Positions 17,468 to 25,249 of a stretch of 64,000 nucleotides of DNA are shown piece by piece (position 1 is the first letter of the stretch; each line of letters opens with the position of its first letter). The DNA is from Nodosilinea sp. FACHB-131 (GTDB taxonomy: Bacteria; Cyanobacteriota; Cyanobacteriia; Phormidesmidales; Phormidesmidaceae), in assembly GCF_014695395.1 (NCBI RefSeq), contig NZ_JACJOF010000017.1:1-64000 (forward strand). Reading direction: 5' to 3'. The notes beneath the pieces were generated by a model. The model saw only the letters and a list, made by a program, of their open reading frames with translations. It was not told where the DNA came from and ran no database searches. The translations under genes and the position numbers were made by a program.

Positions 17468-18799
17468 CTAATCGCTCGCGTCGCTTAAGTAACTCGACCT
17501 TAGCTCTTCGAGCACCATTGCCGCCAGCTTGGTTGAGGCCCCCGCTGCGCCCCGCACCGATCGCAGCTCCTCACGCATTGCCTTCAGCGCGTCTGGATTT
17601 TCTAAATACTCCACCACCTCGGCGGCTACAGTTTTGGGGGTGATTGGGCCAATGCGCTCGGGCACCACCTCGCGTTTTGCCCAGATGTTGGGCCAGGCAA
17701 ACAGCCGCTCCTCCTTATATATTTGTCGTAAAACCAGCCGGTTAATTAACTTGGCAAAGCCATCCCCCACTAGAGGTAGGTTGGCCAGCAGGCCCGGAAT
17801 GCCGTCCCAGGCTTTCATCGCTTCTAGCTTTTGGGTGGCCAGCAGCACCATCATCGGAATACCTAGGGATCCCAATTCTGCGGTGTTGGCCCCTACGGTG
17901 GTGAGGCAAAACTGCATCTGGCCCATCACATCGTAGGCGGGGGTGCCCTGCCACAGTAGCACCTCTACCCCAGCTGGGGTCTGCAAGCGGGGTAGGGCCG
18001 CCTCTGGTTCTACCAGTTCGGCCGTCGTGGCTCCCTCAACTAGGCGGATGTCTGGGTTGCGGGCCGCATCGGCAAACTGGGCCAGCGCCTCTAGCGACAG
18101 CATTGGCGCTACCGGAATCACAAACTGGGTCTGGGGCCGCAGGCGATGGATGGCCTCAGCGGCGGCCAGCGCGAAAGGCAACCCCACGCTGAGCTTGTTC
18201 TTTTTTGATCCGGGCATGAGGCCAATTAGGTCGTAGCCGGGTTTGAGGTTAAGACCATCGCGTACTGACTGCGCGTCCTTATCGCCCTGCACATCGGCCA
18301 TCAGGTCGCCAATCACCTCACACTTGCTGCGAAACTCCTCAGGGGCCGCCTCCACAATGTTGGCCGTCATGCAGCCAAAGCGATCGATCCAGCGGTGCCA
18401 GCGGGCATCCCACTCAGCGTAGATGACGGTGCGATAGCCCAGGCGCTTGCCAAACACGACTGGATAGATCTGGTCGCCACCCAAAAACAGCACTACGCCG
18501 TGGGGGTGCCAGTCCCAATTCTCTGCTGTTTTGCCGGACAGTAAAAAGGAGAAGAAATGCTCTGGCCCCTGGACGCGATTGACCCCCGGCAGGCAACGGG
18601 CCATCTCGGCCTCGCGCCCGGAAGCGTTGGCACAGGGCGACAGCACCACAGAAATGCGAATTTGGCTGGAATTGGGGTGGTGCGATCGCAGCGCCTGCAC
18701 CACCGGGCGCACCCAGGTTGAAATTTCCCCTGGCCCGTTGGAGAGAATCAAAATATCGCCGGGGGCGTCAGCTGGGACGGTCATGGGGGCAACGCTCAT
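17468..18799 (-). CDS. LpxB-like lipid-A-disaccharide synthase-related protein
   Basis: A 443-residue GT-B-type protein related to LpxB. ILSNGPGEISTWVRPVV near the N-terminus corresponds to the AGExSGD region of true LpxB but differs from it. GLMPGSKKNKLSVGLPFAL is the equivalent of the LpxB LPGSR motif. TTVGANTAELGSLGIPMMVLL is the nucleotide-sugar end. The difference supports the cyanobacterial related-protein group rather than lipid A synthase itself. The ATG at 18799 is chosen; an earlier ATG at 18880 adds a poorly conserved leader. Its substrate is unknown. Confidence 0.8.
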   Translation of the reverse strand: MSVAPMTVPADAPGDILILSNGPGEISTWVRPVVQALRSHHPNSSQIRISVVLSPCANASGREAEMARCLPGVNRVQGPEHFFSFLLSGKTAENWDWHPHGVVLFLGGDQIYPVVFGKRLGYRTVIYAEWDARWHRWIDRFGCMTANIVEAAPEEFRSKCEVIGDLMADVQGDKDAQSVRDGLNLKPGYDLIGLMPGSKKNKLSVGLPFALAAAEAIHRLRPQTQFVIPVAPMLSLEALAQFADAARNPDIRLVEGATTAELVEPEAALPRLQTPAGVEVLLWQGTPAYDVMGQMQFCLTTVGANTAELGSLGIPMMVLLATQKLEAMKAWDGIPGLLANLPLVGDGFAKLINRLVLRQIYKEERLFAWPNIWAKREVVPERIGPITPKTVAAEVVEYLENPDALKAMREELRSVRGAAGASTKLAAMVLEELRSSYLSDASD

Positions 18800-19553
18800 C
18801 GTGGGAAATACCTTGCTCTGGGGCCGAGTCCAGCTGTTGACGCTAGACTCTGCTATCAAATCACCATGATACGGACTCATGTTTACGCCGGGCTGGGGTG
18901 CCAGAAATCTGGTGCTCCGACAGCGGTGGGCTGGCGGTCTGTTGGTGTAGGGCGATCGCTAACGAATAGGTCGATCAATTTGTCTTTCGCAATACAACGA
19001 TACGTAACTTAGACTACAGGCTTGCTTTCTCAGGTTTAGGTTCCCCACTTTTGTCATTCTCATGGAAGCTGTTGGAGTCTTGAAACTCTTTTAGAGCAAG
19101 AACTCTTCATGGGCCTATAAAAATGGCTCCAGGGAATGCCGGGTTCCCAAATACTATATTTATGAGAATGCTGATAAGCACTGTTACAATCTGACGACTT
19201 CCTTCAGGATCGTTGTCGGTGTCTGATCCCGGTGCTAACGTCTGAGTCATGGTTCGGATAGCCCTACAGCAAAAAGAGTTAAAACCATGACCCAACCCCA
19301 CAAATTATTTCTCTTGGCGCATTAGGCCAGCGCCCTGTCCCTCGGTTCAGATTTAGCGCGTAGCTACGCCCCTTGCCCTCGTTATCTGAACCCAGCACCC
19401 CACGGGTAGTTCTGACTCATTCAACCGTTTTTGACCTGACTTCACTGACGACTCTAGTGCTACAGAATTCAGCGCTTCTCTAAACAACCGATTCTGATCA
19501 GCACCCTAACTCTAATTACGCTGGCCGAAATTCAGGCTCAGCAGGAGGTTTCT
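18800..19553. other. Long intergenic region between LpxB-like and SDR genes
   Basis: About 750 bases (670 if the earlier LpxB-like start is used) flanked by divergent genes. Both promoters should be here. A 47-codon leftward frame with a hydrophobic stretch (IVTVLISILINIVFG, around 19107-19250) was noticed, but its ribosome site is weak and I do not call it. No RNA gene was recognised. Confidence 0.4.
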
Positions 19554-20360
19554 ATGCTTTTTAACAGTAAAACCGCTTTGATTACTGGCGCTTCTCGCGG
19601 CATTGGTCGCGCCATTGCCCACGCTCTAGCTCGCCAGGGCATGCAGCGTATCTTGCTCGTTGCCCGCAGTGCTCCACGCCTAGAGGAGGTTGCCGCAGAG
19701 GTGCGGCAGTTCGGAGCAGAGGCCGTCATTTTGCCCGTAGATTTGACTGACCCAATTGCGGCCAATGTGGTGATTGCCCGCGCCTGGCAGCACTACGGCC
19801 CAGTGCATCTGTTGGTGAACTGTGCTGGAGTGGCCCACCAGGCCCCGTTTTTGCAGGCCAAACTGCCCCAGGTACAGTCTGAAATTTCGACCAATTTGAT
19901 TGGGCTATACACGGTTACTCGCCTGATCGCTCGCCGGATGGCGACTCGCCGGGAGGGCTGCATTGTCAACGTGTCTAGCCTGATGGGCAAGGTGGCGGCC
20001 CCAACCATGGCTACCTATTCAGCGACCAAGTTTGCGATCGTGGGCTTTACCCAGGCGCTGCGCGGTGAACTGGCCCCCCATCGGGTGCGGGTGGTAGCCC
20101 TGCTGCCCTCGCTGACCGACACCGACATGGTGAAAGGGTTTGAGCGATTTCGCGGCGTGCAGCCCTCGACCCCAGAGCAGGTGGCTGAGGCCCTGGTGCA
20201 GGGCCTGAAGCAAGGCCAGTCTGAGATTTTAGTGGGCTGGCAAAGCCATGCCGTAGTGTGGGCGCAGCGGTTGGTGCCTTGGCTAGTCGATGCGATGGTG
20301 CAAATTTTAGCTCCAGTCAGACCGGGGCAACGTCAGCAGCGCCCCATTCGTTCAACTTGA
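19554..20360 (+). CDS. Short-chain dehydrogenase/reductase (SDR)
   Basis: A 268-residue classical SDR. The cofactor motif TGASRGIGRAIA is at about 11-22. The NNAG element is present as LVNCAGVA. The catalytic Ser, Tyr and Lys lie in NVSSLMGKVAAPTMATYSATKFAIVGF. The helix after it (FTQALRGELAPHRVRV) and PSLTDTDMVKGF, the P-G-like segment that contacts the cofactor, are in place. AGGAGG lies 6 bases ahead of the ATG. The substrate cannot be told; homologues act on fatty-acyl or polyol substrates. It is convergent with the Fur gene. Confidence 0.9.
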   Translation: MLFNSKTALITGASRGIGRAIAHALARQGMQRILLVARSAPRLEEVAAEVRQFGAEAVILPVDLTDPIAANVVIARAWQHYGPVHLLVNCAGVAHQAPFLQAKLPQVQSEISTNLIGLYTVTRLIARRMATRREGCIVNVSSLMGKVAAPTMATYSATKFAIVGFTQALRGELAPHRVRVVALLPSLTDTDMVKGFERFRGVQPSTPEQVAEALVQGLKQGQSEILVGWQSHAVVWAQRLVPWLVDAMVQILAPVRPGQRQQRPIRST

Positions 20361-20378
20361 CTGGGCTGTCAAGTTGAA
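20351..20378. terminator. Stem-loop overlapping the SDR stop codon
   Basis: TTCAACTTGAC (20351-20361) and GTCAAGTTGAA (20368-20378) pair perfectly around a 6-base loop. It overlaps the SDR stop and sits between two convergent genes. There is no T-run, so termination is only suggested by position. Confidence 0.4.
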
Positions 20379-20455
20379 AGGCTAGCAGGTTGAAACTTGC
20401 CGCTCTGGCTTGGCAACCTGGTAACCCGCAAGGTTTGCCCTAAGACAAACTGAGG

Positions 20456-20899
20456 CTACTTGGCAGAGGCTGTAGTACCAAAAAAGTCGATGCGGTAATC
20501 GGTAATCGTGATCCCAGTGCGGGCTTCAATCTGCTGGATCAGATCGGCGGGCAGGGTGACGTCAATGTCGATGATTTCGTTGGTGTCGAGGCAGTTGACG
20601 TGGCTGTGGGAGTCGCTCAGGTGGCCGTAAAGTCGACCATCGGCGCGCTCAACGCATTCGATAATGCCCTGCTCGGAGAGGGCGTCGAGGTTTTGATAAA
20701 CGGAGGTGTGGCCGATCTCGCGGCCCTGCTGATTGAGGCGATCGTAAATTTCGCGGGCGGAGAGGTGGCCCTGGTGCTGCCACAGGAGTTCTAAAATGTA
20801 GCGCCGCTGCCGGCTCAGCCGCATGCCAAGGGCCTGGCAGCGCTCAATGGCATCATCCAGACAGGTAATGGGCTTTTTCAGGACAGCTAACTCATCCAT
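20456..20899 (-). CDS. Fur-family metalloregulator, FurC/PerR-like
   Basis: A 147-residue Fur protein. The winged-helix part reads MRLSRQRRYILELLWQHQGHLSAREIYDRLNQQGREIGHTSVYQNLDALSEQGII, followed by the dimerisation domain with SDSHSHVNCLDTNEIIDID. The first structural CxxC found in Fur/Zur is reduced to a single Cys (NCLDT) and the second is absent. That matches the cyanobacterial peroxide-sensing PerR (FurC) group as I remember it. It would repress peroxide-defence genes; a typical 2-Cys peroxiredoxin gene is in the same window but 38 kb away. A palindrome TACT-C-AGTA lies 18 bases ahead of its start. Confidence 0.85.
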   Translation of the reverse strand: MDELAVLKKPITCLDDAIERCQALGMRLSRQRRYILELLWQHQGHLSAREIYDRLNQQGREIGHTSVYQNLDALSEQGIIECVERADGRLYGHLSDSHSHVNCLDTNEIIDIDVTLPADLIQQIEARTGITITDYRIDFFGTTASAK

Positions 20900-21214
20900 G
20901 GTAGAGGAAGTAATTCATACTCAGTACCACTTTAACTTGTTTGAAAGAATCGTGTCTAGAACTACAAATATAAGGTGGAAACTTGAAGCAAGTCCGGCCT
21001 TATCAAGTATGAAAGGTTGGGTTGGCGTCGTCTAGGTTGCCCAACTGTTAGGAGCTTTAGCATCTACATTGAGGTCTGATGAATCTAACCGCAGATAAAT
21101 TCATTGAGTTCTGCGGCTGAGCTACTTCCTTGAGCTATTTCTTTGAGCCATAGGCTCTAAAGACATTAACTGAAAAGAGTCTGGTTTAAAGACAGGTGTT
21201 CAGCCTAGCGTGAC
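20900..21214. other. Intergenic region upstream of the Fur-family gene
   Basis: A 315-base spacer holding the Fur-gene promoter, including the 9-nt odd palindrome TACTCAGTA at 20918-20926 just upstream of the start. The rest, toward the 164-residue gene, shows no gene or long repeat. Confidence 0.45.
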
Positions 21215-21709
21215 CTAATGGGACGTTTCACCGGTAGAGGTTTGATCGGGTATGAGCTGGCTCTCGAACGTCAGCGGAGCCGGTAAGCCCGCAAAGGTGA
21301 GTTGCCCGCTAAAACTGGCTCCCTCGTGGGTGCTGGCGATCGCAACCCTCTCGACCGGCTGCCTACATACCGTCATAGCCGGTGAGCGACCGGCCAAATC
21401 GAGATTGGGAGAGCGCCATCTCCCATCTAGATTGAAGGGCTCGCCCCCTGCTTCGGCCGACTTCGCCTTGGAGCTGTCTGCCACTAGCGCTCCGTTGACG
21501 AAAACGCCCGACTGCTGAAGGCGCAGCTGCAAAGAGGGGGGCTCAGAACACTGTTCGCTGGGCTCAATTTGCAATTGGTAGTTACCTCCGATCGCAGTCG
21601 GGGCTTGTAGACGAGTTGTGCCATACCGGCTGACTACGCTGAAGAGGGTCACCACAGAGCTAATGGCAACCCCATAAAAAATCAAAGACTTTCGATCAAA
21701 GTGGCTCAA
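21215..21709 (-). CDS. Membrane-anchored hypothetical protein beside the antiporter remnant
   Basis: A 164-residue protein with one N-terminal hydrophobic segment (LIFYGVAISSVVTLFSVV) and an outside domain of short strands. GGNYQLQIEPSEQCSEPPSLQLRLQQSGVFVNGALV, then LDGRWRSPNLDLAGR, suggests a beta-sandwich with a pair of Cys. I have seen similar domains near cyanobacterial CPA2-type antiporters, but do not know a function. It lies 70 bases downstream of the broken antiporter tail on the same strand and is itself intact, so it may have lost its partner. Confidence 0.65.
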   Translation of the reverse strand: MSHFDRKSLIFYGVAISSVVTLFSVVSRYGTTRLQAPTAIGGNYQLQIEPSEQCSEPPSLQLRLQQSGVFVNGALVADSSKAKSAEAGGEPFNLDGRWRSPNLDLAGRSPAMTVCRQPVERVAIASTHEGASFSGQLTFAGLPAPLTFESQLIPDQTSTGETSH

Positions 21710-21779
21710 AGCGCAATCCTCGACGGCAGAAATAAGGTTGATAAAATGAGAAACTGAGCAGATTTAAGCGCTCAGTTAA

Positions 21780-22542
21780 CTAAGATGCGGCGTTTGCCGA
21801 AGCACTTAGAACAGAGGCCAAATGGGGAGAGGCCACCTGACGATATTTTCGGGTGATGAGTAGCGACGAATGGCAGTGGTTAGACAGAGCATCGGCATAG
21901 CGCCCTAGGGTTTGACGCTCTACTCCCCACTCGCGGCTGGCTCCAGCGATGGTCAAATCAGCGTTGCGAGAGGCTTCCACAATGGCTGCGATTGGCTCGC
22001 GGGTAGATTTGACCAGAGTTTCGATGCGATCGCCCATAACCTCGTTCATCTGAGCTATTACTCTACTAAACTCAGTGCTCAGCGCGTAATCACTATAATC
22101 ATTAATGGCAAGCTGCAAGATTTCTAAGTGACATGTAGGCACATTAGCTACCAATCGCAGCCCTAGCTCTAAAGCTAAGTCATTGTGCGCGCTAGCCATA
22201 TAAGGCACTAAAACTGTGTCAATAGAAGTGAGATTTTTGTCCGACAAAAACTGCCACATCTTTGGGTACTGCACTTAATACTTGCCCAACCCGACCACCT
22301 AAACGGTTTTGGTCAAAAACGGGGCGGTGCCAGCCCATTACAATCAAATTAGAGTGCTCTAACTGAGCGATTTCTGAAGTTTCGCGCGCCACATCGTTAG
22401 TAACTTGAACAATCGGCAAAATGGTTTGCTTCGATGCGGCAATACCTAAGGACTCAATTAACTGGTTGAGCGATTGCTGCCGTTGCTCAATTAAGCGATC
22501 GATTTCAGTCGGCGTTGTCGAAAAAGCATAATCTTCCTGCAT
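21780..22542 (-). pseudogene. Remnant of a cation/proton antiporter C-terminus (two USP domains), frameshifted
   Basis: Two overlapping frames together encode tandem universal-stress-protein domains. They resemble the cytoplasmic tail of cyanobacterial CPA2 cation/proton antiporters. The upstream frame (22542 to 22219) holds VQVTNDVARETSEIAQLEHSNLIVMGWHRP and GGRVGQVLSAVPKDVAVFV. The downstream frame (to 21780) continues NLTSIDTVLVPYMASAHNDLALELGLRL. Deleting one G at 22241-22242 joins them as DVAVFVDKNLTSIDTVLVPY, which restores the family reading. The membrane-transport half that should precede is absent; a stop lies about 25 codons upstream. It is probably a decaying gene. Confidence 0.75.
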
Positions 22543-22788
22543 CTCAACTAGGTTTAAAAGATCAACCCTCGCAGATGGTTGGTTTCCGTATGAGGATCAC
22601 AGCAAGTCAGCATTGGGTTCAAATTCCGACTTGAACTTAATCTCTTCCTTGTTGATGGATGGATCTCCACCGAAAAGTCGATTTTATTCAAGTGGGGAAA
22701 CAACTAACGTTTTAAGCATGGTTCAGTAGAACTAAATCGGCCGTTAGCTTCTATTGAGTAGTAGCTTTTAGAAAGGAATATAGTCAAT

Positions 22789-23358
22789 ATGAACGTTAAC
22801 GAAAGAAATAACCAAAGACCGGATCCAAATCATGATCCGGATTATAAACTGACGCCTGAGCACAAGCCAAATCCTGATAGCAATCCAGACCCGATCACCG
22901 GGGAGCATGGCGCTCGTCCTGTGGGTACAGGGGTTGGTGCAGCAGGCGCAGGCGCCATAGGCACCGCTGTTGGGGTTATTGTCGGTGGCCCAGTTGGGGG
23001 TGCTGTAGGCGCTGTAGTTGGCTCGGTAGCGGGTGGGCTGCTGGGTAAGGGGGTAGCTGAAACCCTAGACCCCACGGTTGAAGACGAGTATTGGCGCCAT
23101 AACTATGCCACTCGCCCCTACGTGGAGGCCGACCATAGCTATGAAGACTATAGCCCTGCTTACCGCGTCGGCTATGAAGGTCACTCAACTTACTCGAAAC
23201 AGGGGCTGTCTTACCAAGATGCTGAACCCCAACTGAGACAACGCTACGAAGAGCAGGGCACCCGTCGCATAGGCTGGGATAAAGCAAGGCACGCTAGTCA
23301 AGACGCATGGCATCGGCGCGAGCATAGCGTTTCTGACAATAGGACTACTCTCAAGTAG
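22789..23358 (+). CDS. Glycine-zipper domain protein
   Basis: A 189-residue protein in three parts: a polar, Pro/Asp-rich head (1-45); a glycine zipper (about 46-90) with repeated GxxxG spacing such as GVGAAGAGAIGTAVGVIVGG; and a tail with EDEYWRHNYATRPYVEADHSYEDYSPAYRVGYEGH and WDKARHASQDAWHR. The tail is conserved in many bacterial stress-associated glycine-zipper proteins. Glycine zippers pack helices in membranes or oligomers. It has no signal peptide that I can see. It sits divergently from the antiporter remnant. A terminator follows. Confidence 0.8.
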   Translation: MNVNERNNQRPDPNHDPDYKLTPEHKPNPDSNPDPITGEHGARPVGTGVGAAGAGAIGTAVGVIVGGPVGGAVGAVVGSVAGGLLGKGVAETLDPTVEDEYWRHNYATRPYVEADHSYEDYSPAYRVGYEGHSTYSKQGLSYQDAEPQLRQRYEEQGTRRIGWDKARHASQDAWHRREHSVSDNRTTLK

Positions 23359-23388
23359 GTTCTAGGCGCGATCGCTACACAACACACC

Positions 23389-23429
23389 TGCGGGGTTCAA
23401 AGATTACTTTGGACCCCGCAAGCTGTTTT
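23389..23429 (+). terminator. Rho-independent terminator of the glycine-zipper gene
   Basis: TGCGGGGTTCAAAG (23389-23402) pairs with CTTTGGACCCCGCA (23407-23420), one wobble pair, loop ATTA. It is followed by AGCTGTTTTA. It lies 30 bases past the stop. Confidence 0.75.
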
Positions 23430-23499
23430 AACTGTTAATCAGCCAAACTGATCGGCGATCGCAGAGTGATACCCGTTGTTAGGCTCCACACAATCAAAT

Positions 23500-24618
23500 C
23501 TAAGCGGGTAGCTTAACGATGAACGTGGTTCCTTTGCCTTCTGCACTTTCGATTTCAATCGTCCCATCGTGGGCTTCGACGATGTTCTTGGCCAAGAATA
23601 GCCCTAAGCCCCAACCAGTCTTTTCTTCCGCAGCGGGAGTCCGACGAAATTGTTGAAACAGGATAGATTGAGTTTCTGGAGGAATGGGAGGGCCTTCGTT
23701 GTGAACGGCAAGGTGAATGTGGTTTTCAGCCTCATAAAGCTTGACTGTAATCGGTGTATCTGGATCGCCATACTTCACGGCGTTGCTGGCCAAATTTTCA
23801 ATCACTCGCCGAATTTGTTTGCGGCTGCAGTTGCTTGTAATGCTTGGGTCTGAGACTACGACAAAACGGTCTCCGTAGGTGAAGTTTAAATCTTCGACAA
23901 CATCTTTAAGCAGCTGAGCAAGGTTGCATTCCTCAAACTCTAGCTTTATGTTTTGGCCGGCCCGTAAGCGACTGGCATCAAGCAGATTTTGAATCATTGC
24001 ATCCATGCGATCGATGGCGCTAATCATTCTGACTGTGATATCAAGATGGGCATCGCCTCGTTCAAACCGACGCAAAATTAGTTGTGTTCCCATTTTGACA
24101 ATATTAACCGGACCTCTCAGGTCATGGGTTAATGTCACCATAAACATTTCTTGAATATCTCTCAGGGTGTGGGAAAACTGTGTTGCGGCGTCGTTAACGG
24201 CTTGCTCAATGGAGTCGATAATGATGTCGCGCTCTCTCACGCCTAGAGGGCTTTCTTCCTCTAAAACCTGAAATATGACCTGGCGAAGAATGTGGTATTC
24301 CAAAATGAGCTGACTGACAGTGTAGTCAGCATAACCAGCGCGCTCATGGCCATGCTGCTTGCCTACGTGGGTGCTTTTTAGCCTAGTTGTCTCGATTTGG
24401 GCAGAGGTTTTGCTAGCTTGATCTGAGATTGCATCAGCCAGGTGATTTAGGTAAAGGGGCAAAGAGTTTTGTAGGGCTAGCGAGTTTTGGTGAATTGATG
24501 CACTCAACTCGTCACGGGTTCGAATCTCCCAAATCTCCAGAATCTTTTTAGTATTCCGCTTGAGATGTTCAGAAACTGAGTTCGACATCGTTTCTTCTGA
24601 GGATTGGGAAGCGGACAT
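23500..24618 (-). CDS. Cytoplasmic sensor histidine kinase with RsbRD-like N-domain
   Basis: A 372-residue kinase without transmembrane helices. The N-terminal 150 residues are helical (KKILEIWEIRTRDELSASIH, LILEYHILRQVIFQVLEEE), like the RsbRD/RsbT co-antagonist N-domain used in stress sensing. The phospho-acceptor His is in TLTHDLRGPVNIVK (about residue 165). The ATPase part shows the N-box ENLASNAVKYG, NEGPPIPP and GWGLGLFLAKNIVEAH. No response regulator is adjacent, so it is an orphan. The start could be the second Met, ten codons in. Confidence 0.85.
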   Translation of the reverse strand: MSASQSSEETMSNSVSEHLKRNTKKILEIWEIRTRDELSASIHQNSLALQNSLPLYLNHLADAISDQASKTSAQIETTRLKSTHVGKQHGHERAGYADYTVSQLILEYHILRQVIFQVLEEESPLGVRERDIIIDSIEQAVNDAATQFSHTLRDIQEMFMVTLTHDLRGPVNIVKMGTQLILRRFERGDAHLDITVRMISAIDRMDAMIQNLLDASRLRAGQNIKLEFEECNLAQLLKDVVEDLNFTYGDRFVVVSDPSITSNCSRKQIRRVIENLASNAVKYGDPDTPITVKLYEAENHIHLAVHNEGPPIPPETQSILFQQFRRTPAAEEKTGWGLGLFLAKNIVEAHDGTIEIESAEGKGTTFIVKLPA

Positions 24619-25249
24619 TCTGGCAGCGGTTGTTTAAATAATACCGAGACAGTTATATCAGGTAGCCCCAAGGAAGTTCATCACCCGTTTGGTAGAAGCT
24701 GGCTATCGGTAAGTTTGCTGTCTGGAATTCTCGTGCTGTTGGGCGTGGTAGAGCAATGCAATGGAAAACTTGGGTTCAAAACAATCGCTTTGAATAGGGT
24801 TTCCTCTATAGATTAAGATTAAATGAAATAGCAATAAAATAAATAGCTGCGAAATTTGCGATCGCGTATTGCAGGGCAAGCGAGTAAAGATAGCTGCTGA
24901 TTGATAGCTGTTTATAAGTTGTTAATGACTACACTTCCCAATTAGGTTGCCCTAGAGAAACTGTCGATCGGGGTTAATACTTAAGAACCTGTAATATTTT
25001 GAACCGGCTATGCTGAAGGACATTCGAGAGGCGATCGCTGCCCCTGGTAGCCCTTAGCTCTGCCTTGTCCCGCTGGGGTTTATTCTAAAACTGATGGGTA
25101 GCTAGATGAGCGATCGGGGTAGGTAGTCTTGCGGTATGCCGAGTAGCATAATAATTTGACTAGCAACTGTGGGAAAGGGGTGAAGCGCTGAGGAGCAAGG
25201 CGATCGTCGTCTCCTACGATGGACTCCGCAGCGCATGCCATACAAGTAA
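24619..25249. other. 631-base intergenic region between divergent kinase genes
   Basis: The region separates two divergent histidine-kinase genes and must contain both promoters. It is A/T-rich around 24790-24860 and has HIP1-type sites near 24860, 25030 and 25200. No gene, RNA or long repeat was recognised. Confidence 0.5.

Noticed and set aside
19107-19250. A 47-codon leftward frame with a hydrophobic segment between LpxB-like and SDR genes
   Set aside because: The ribosome site is weak and composition gives no support; it would need conservation data to be called.
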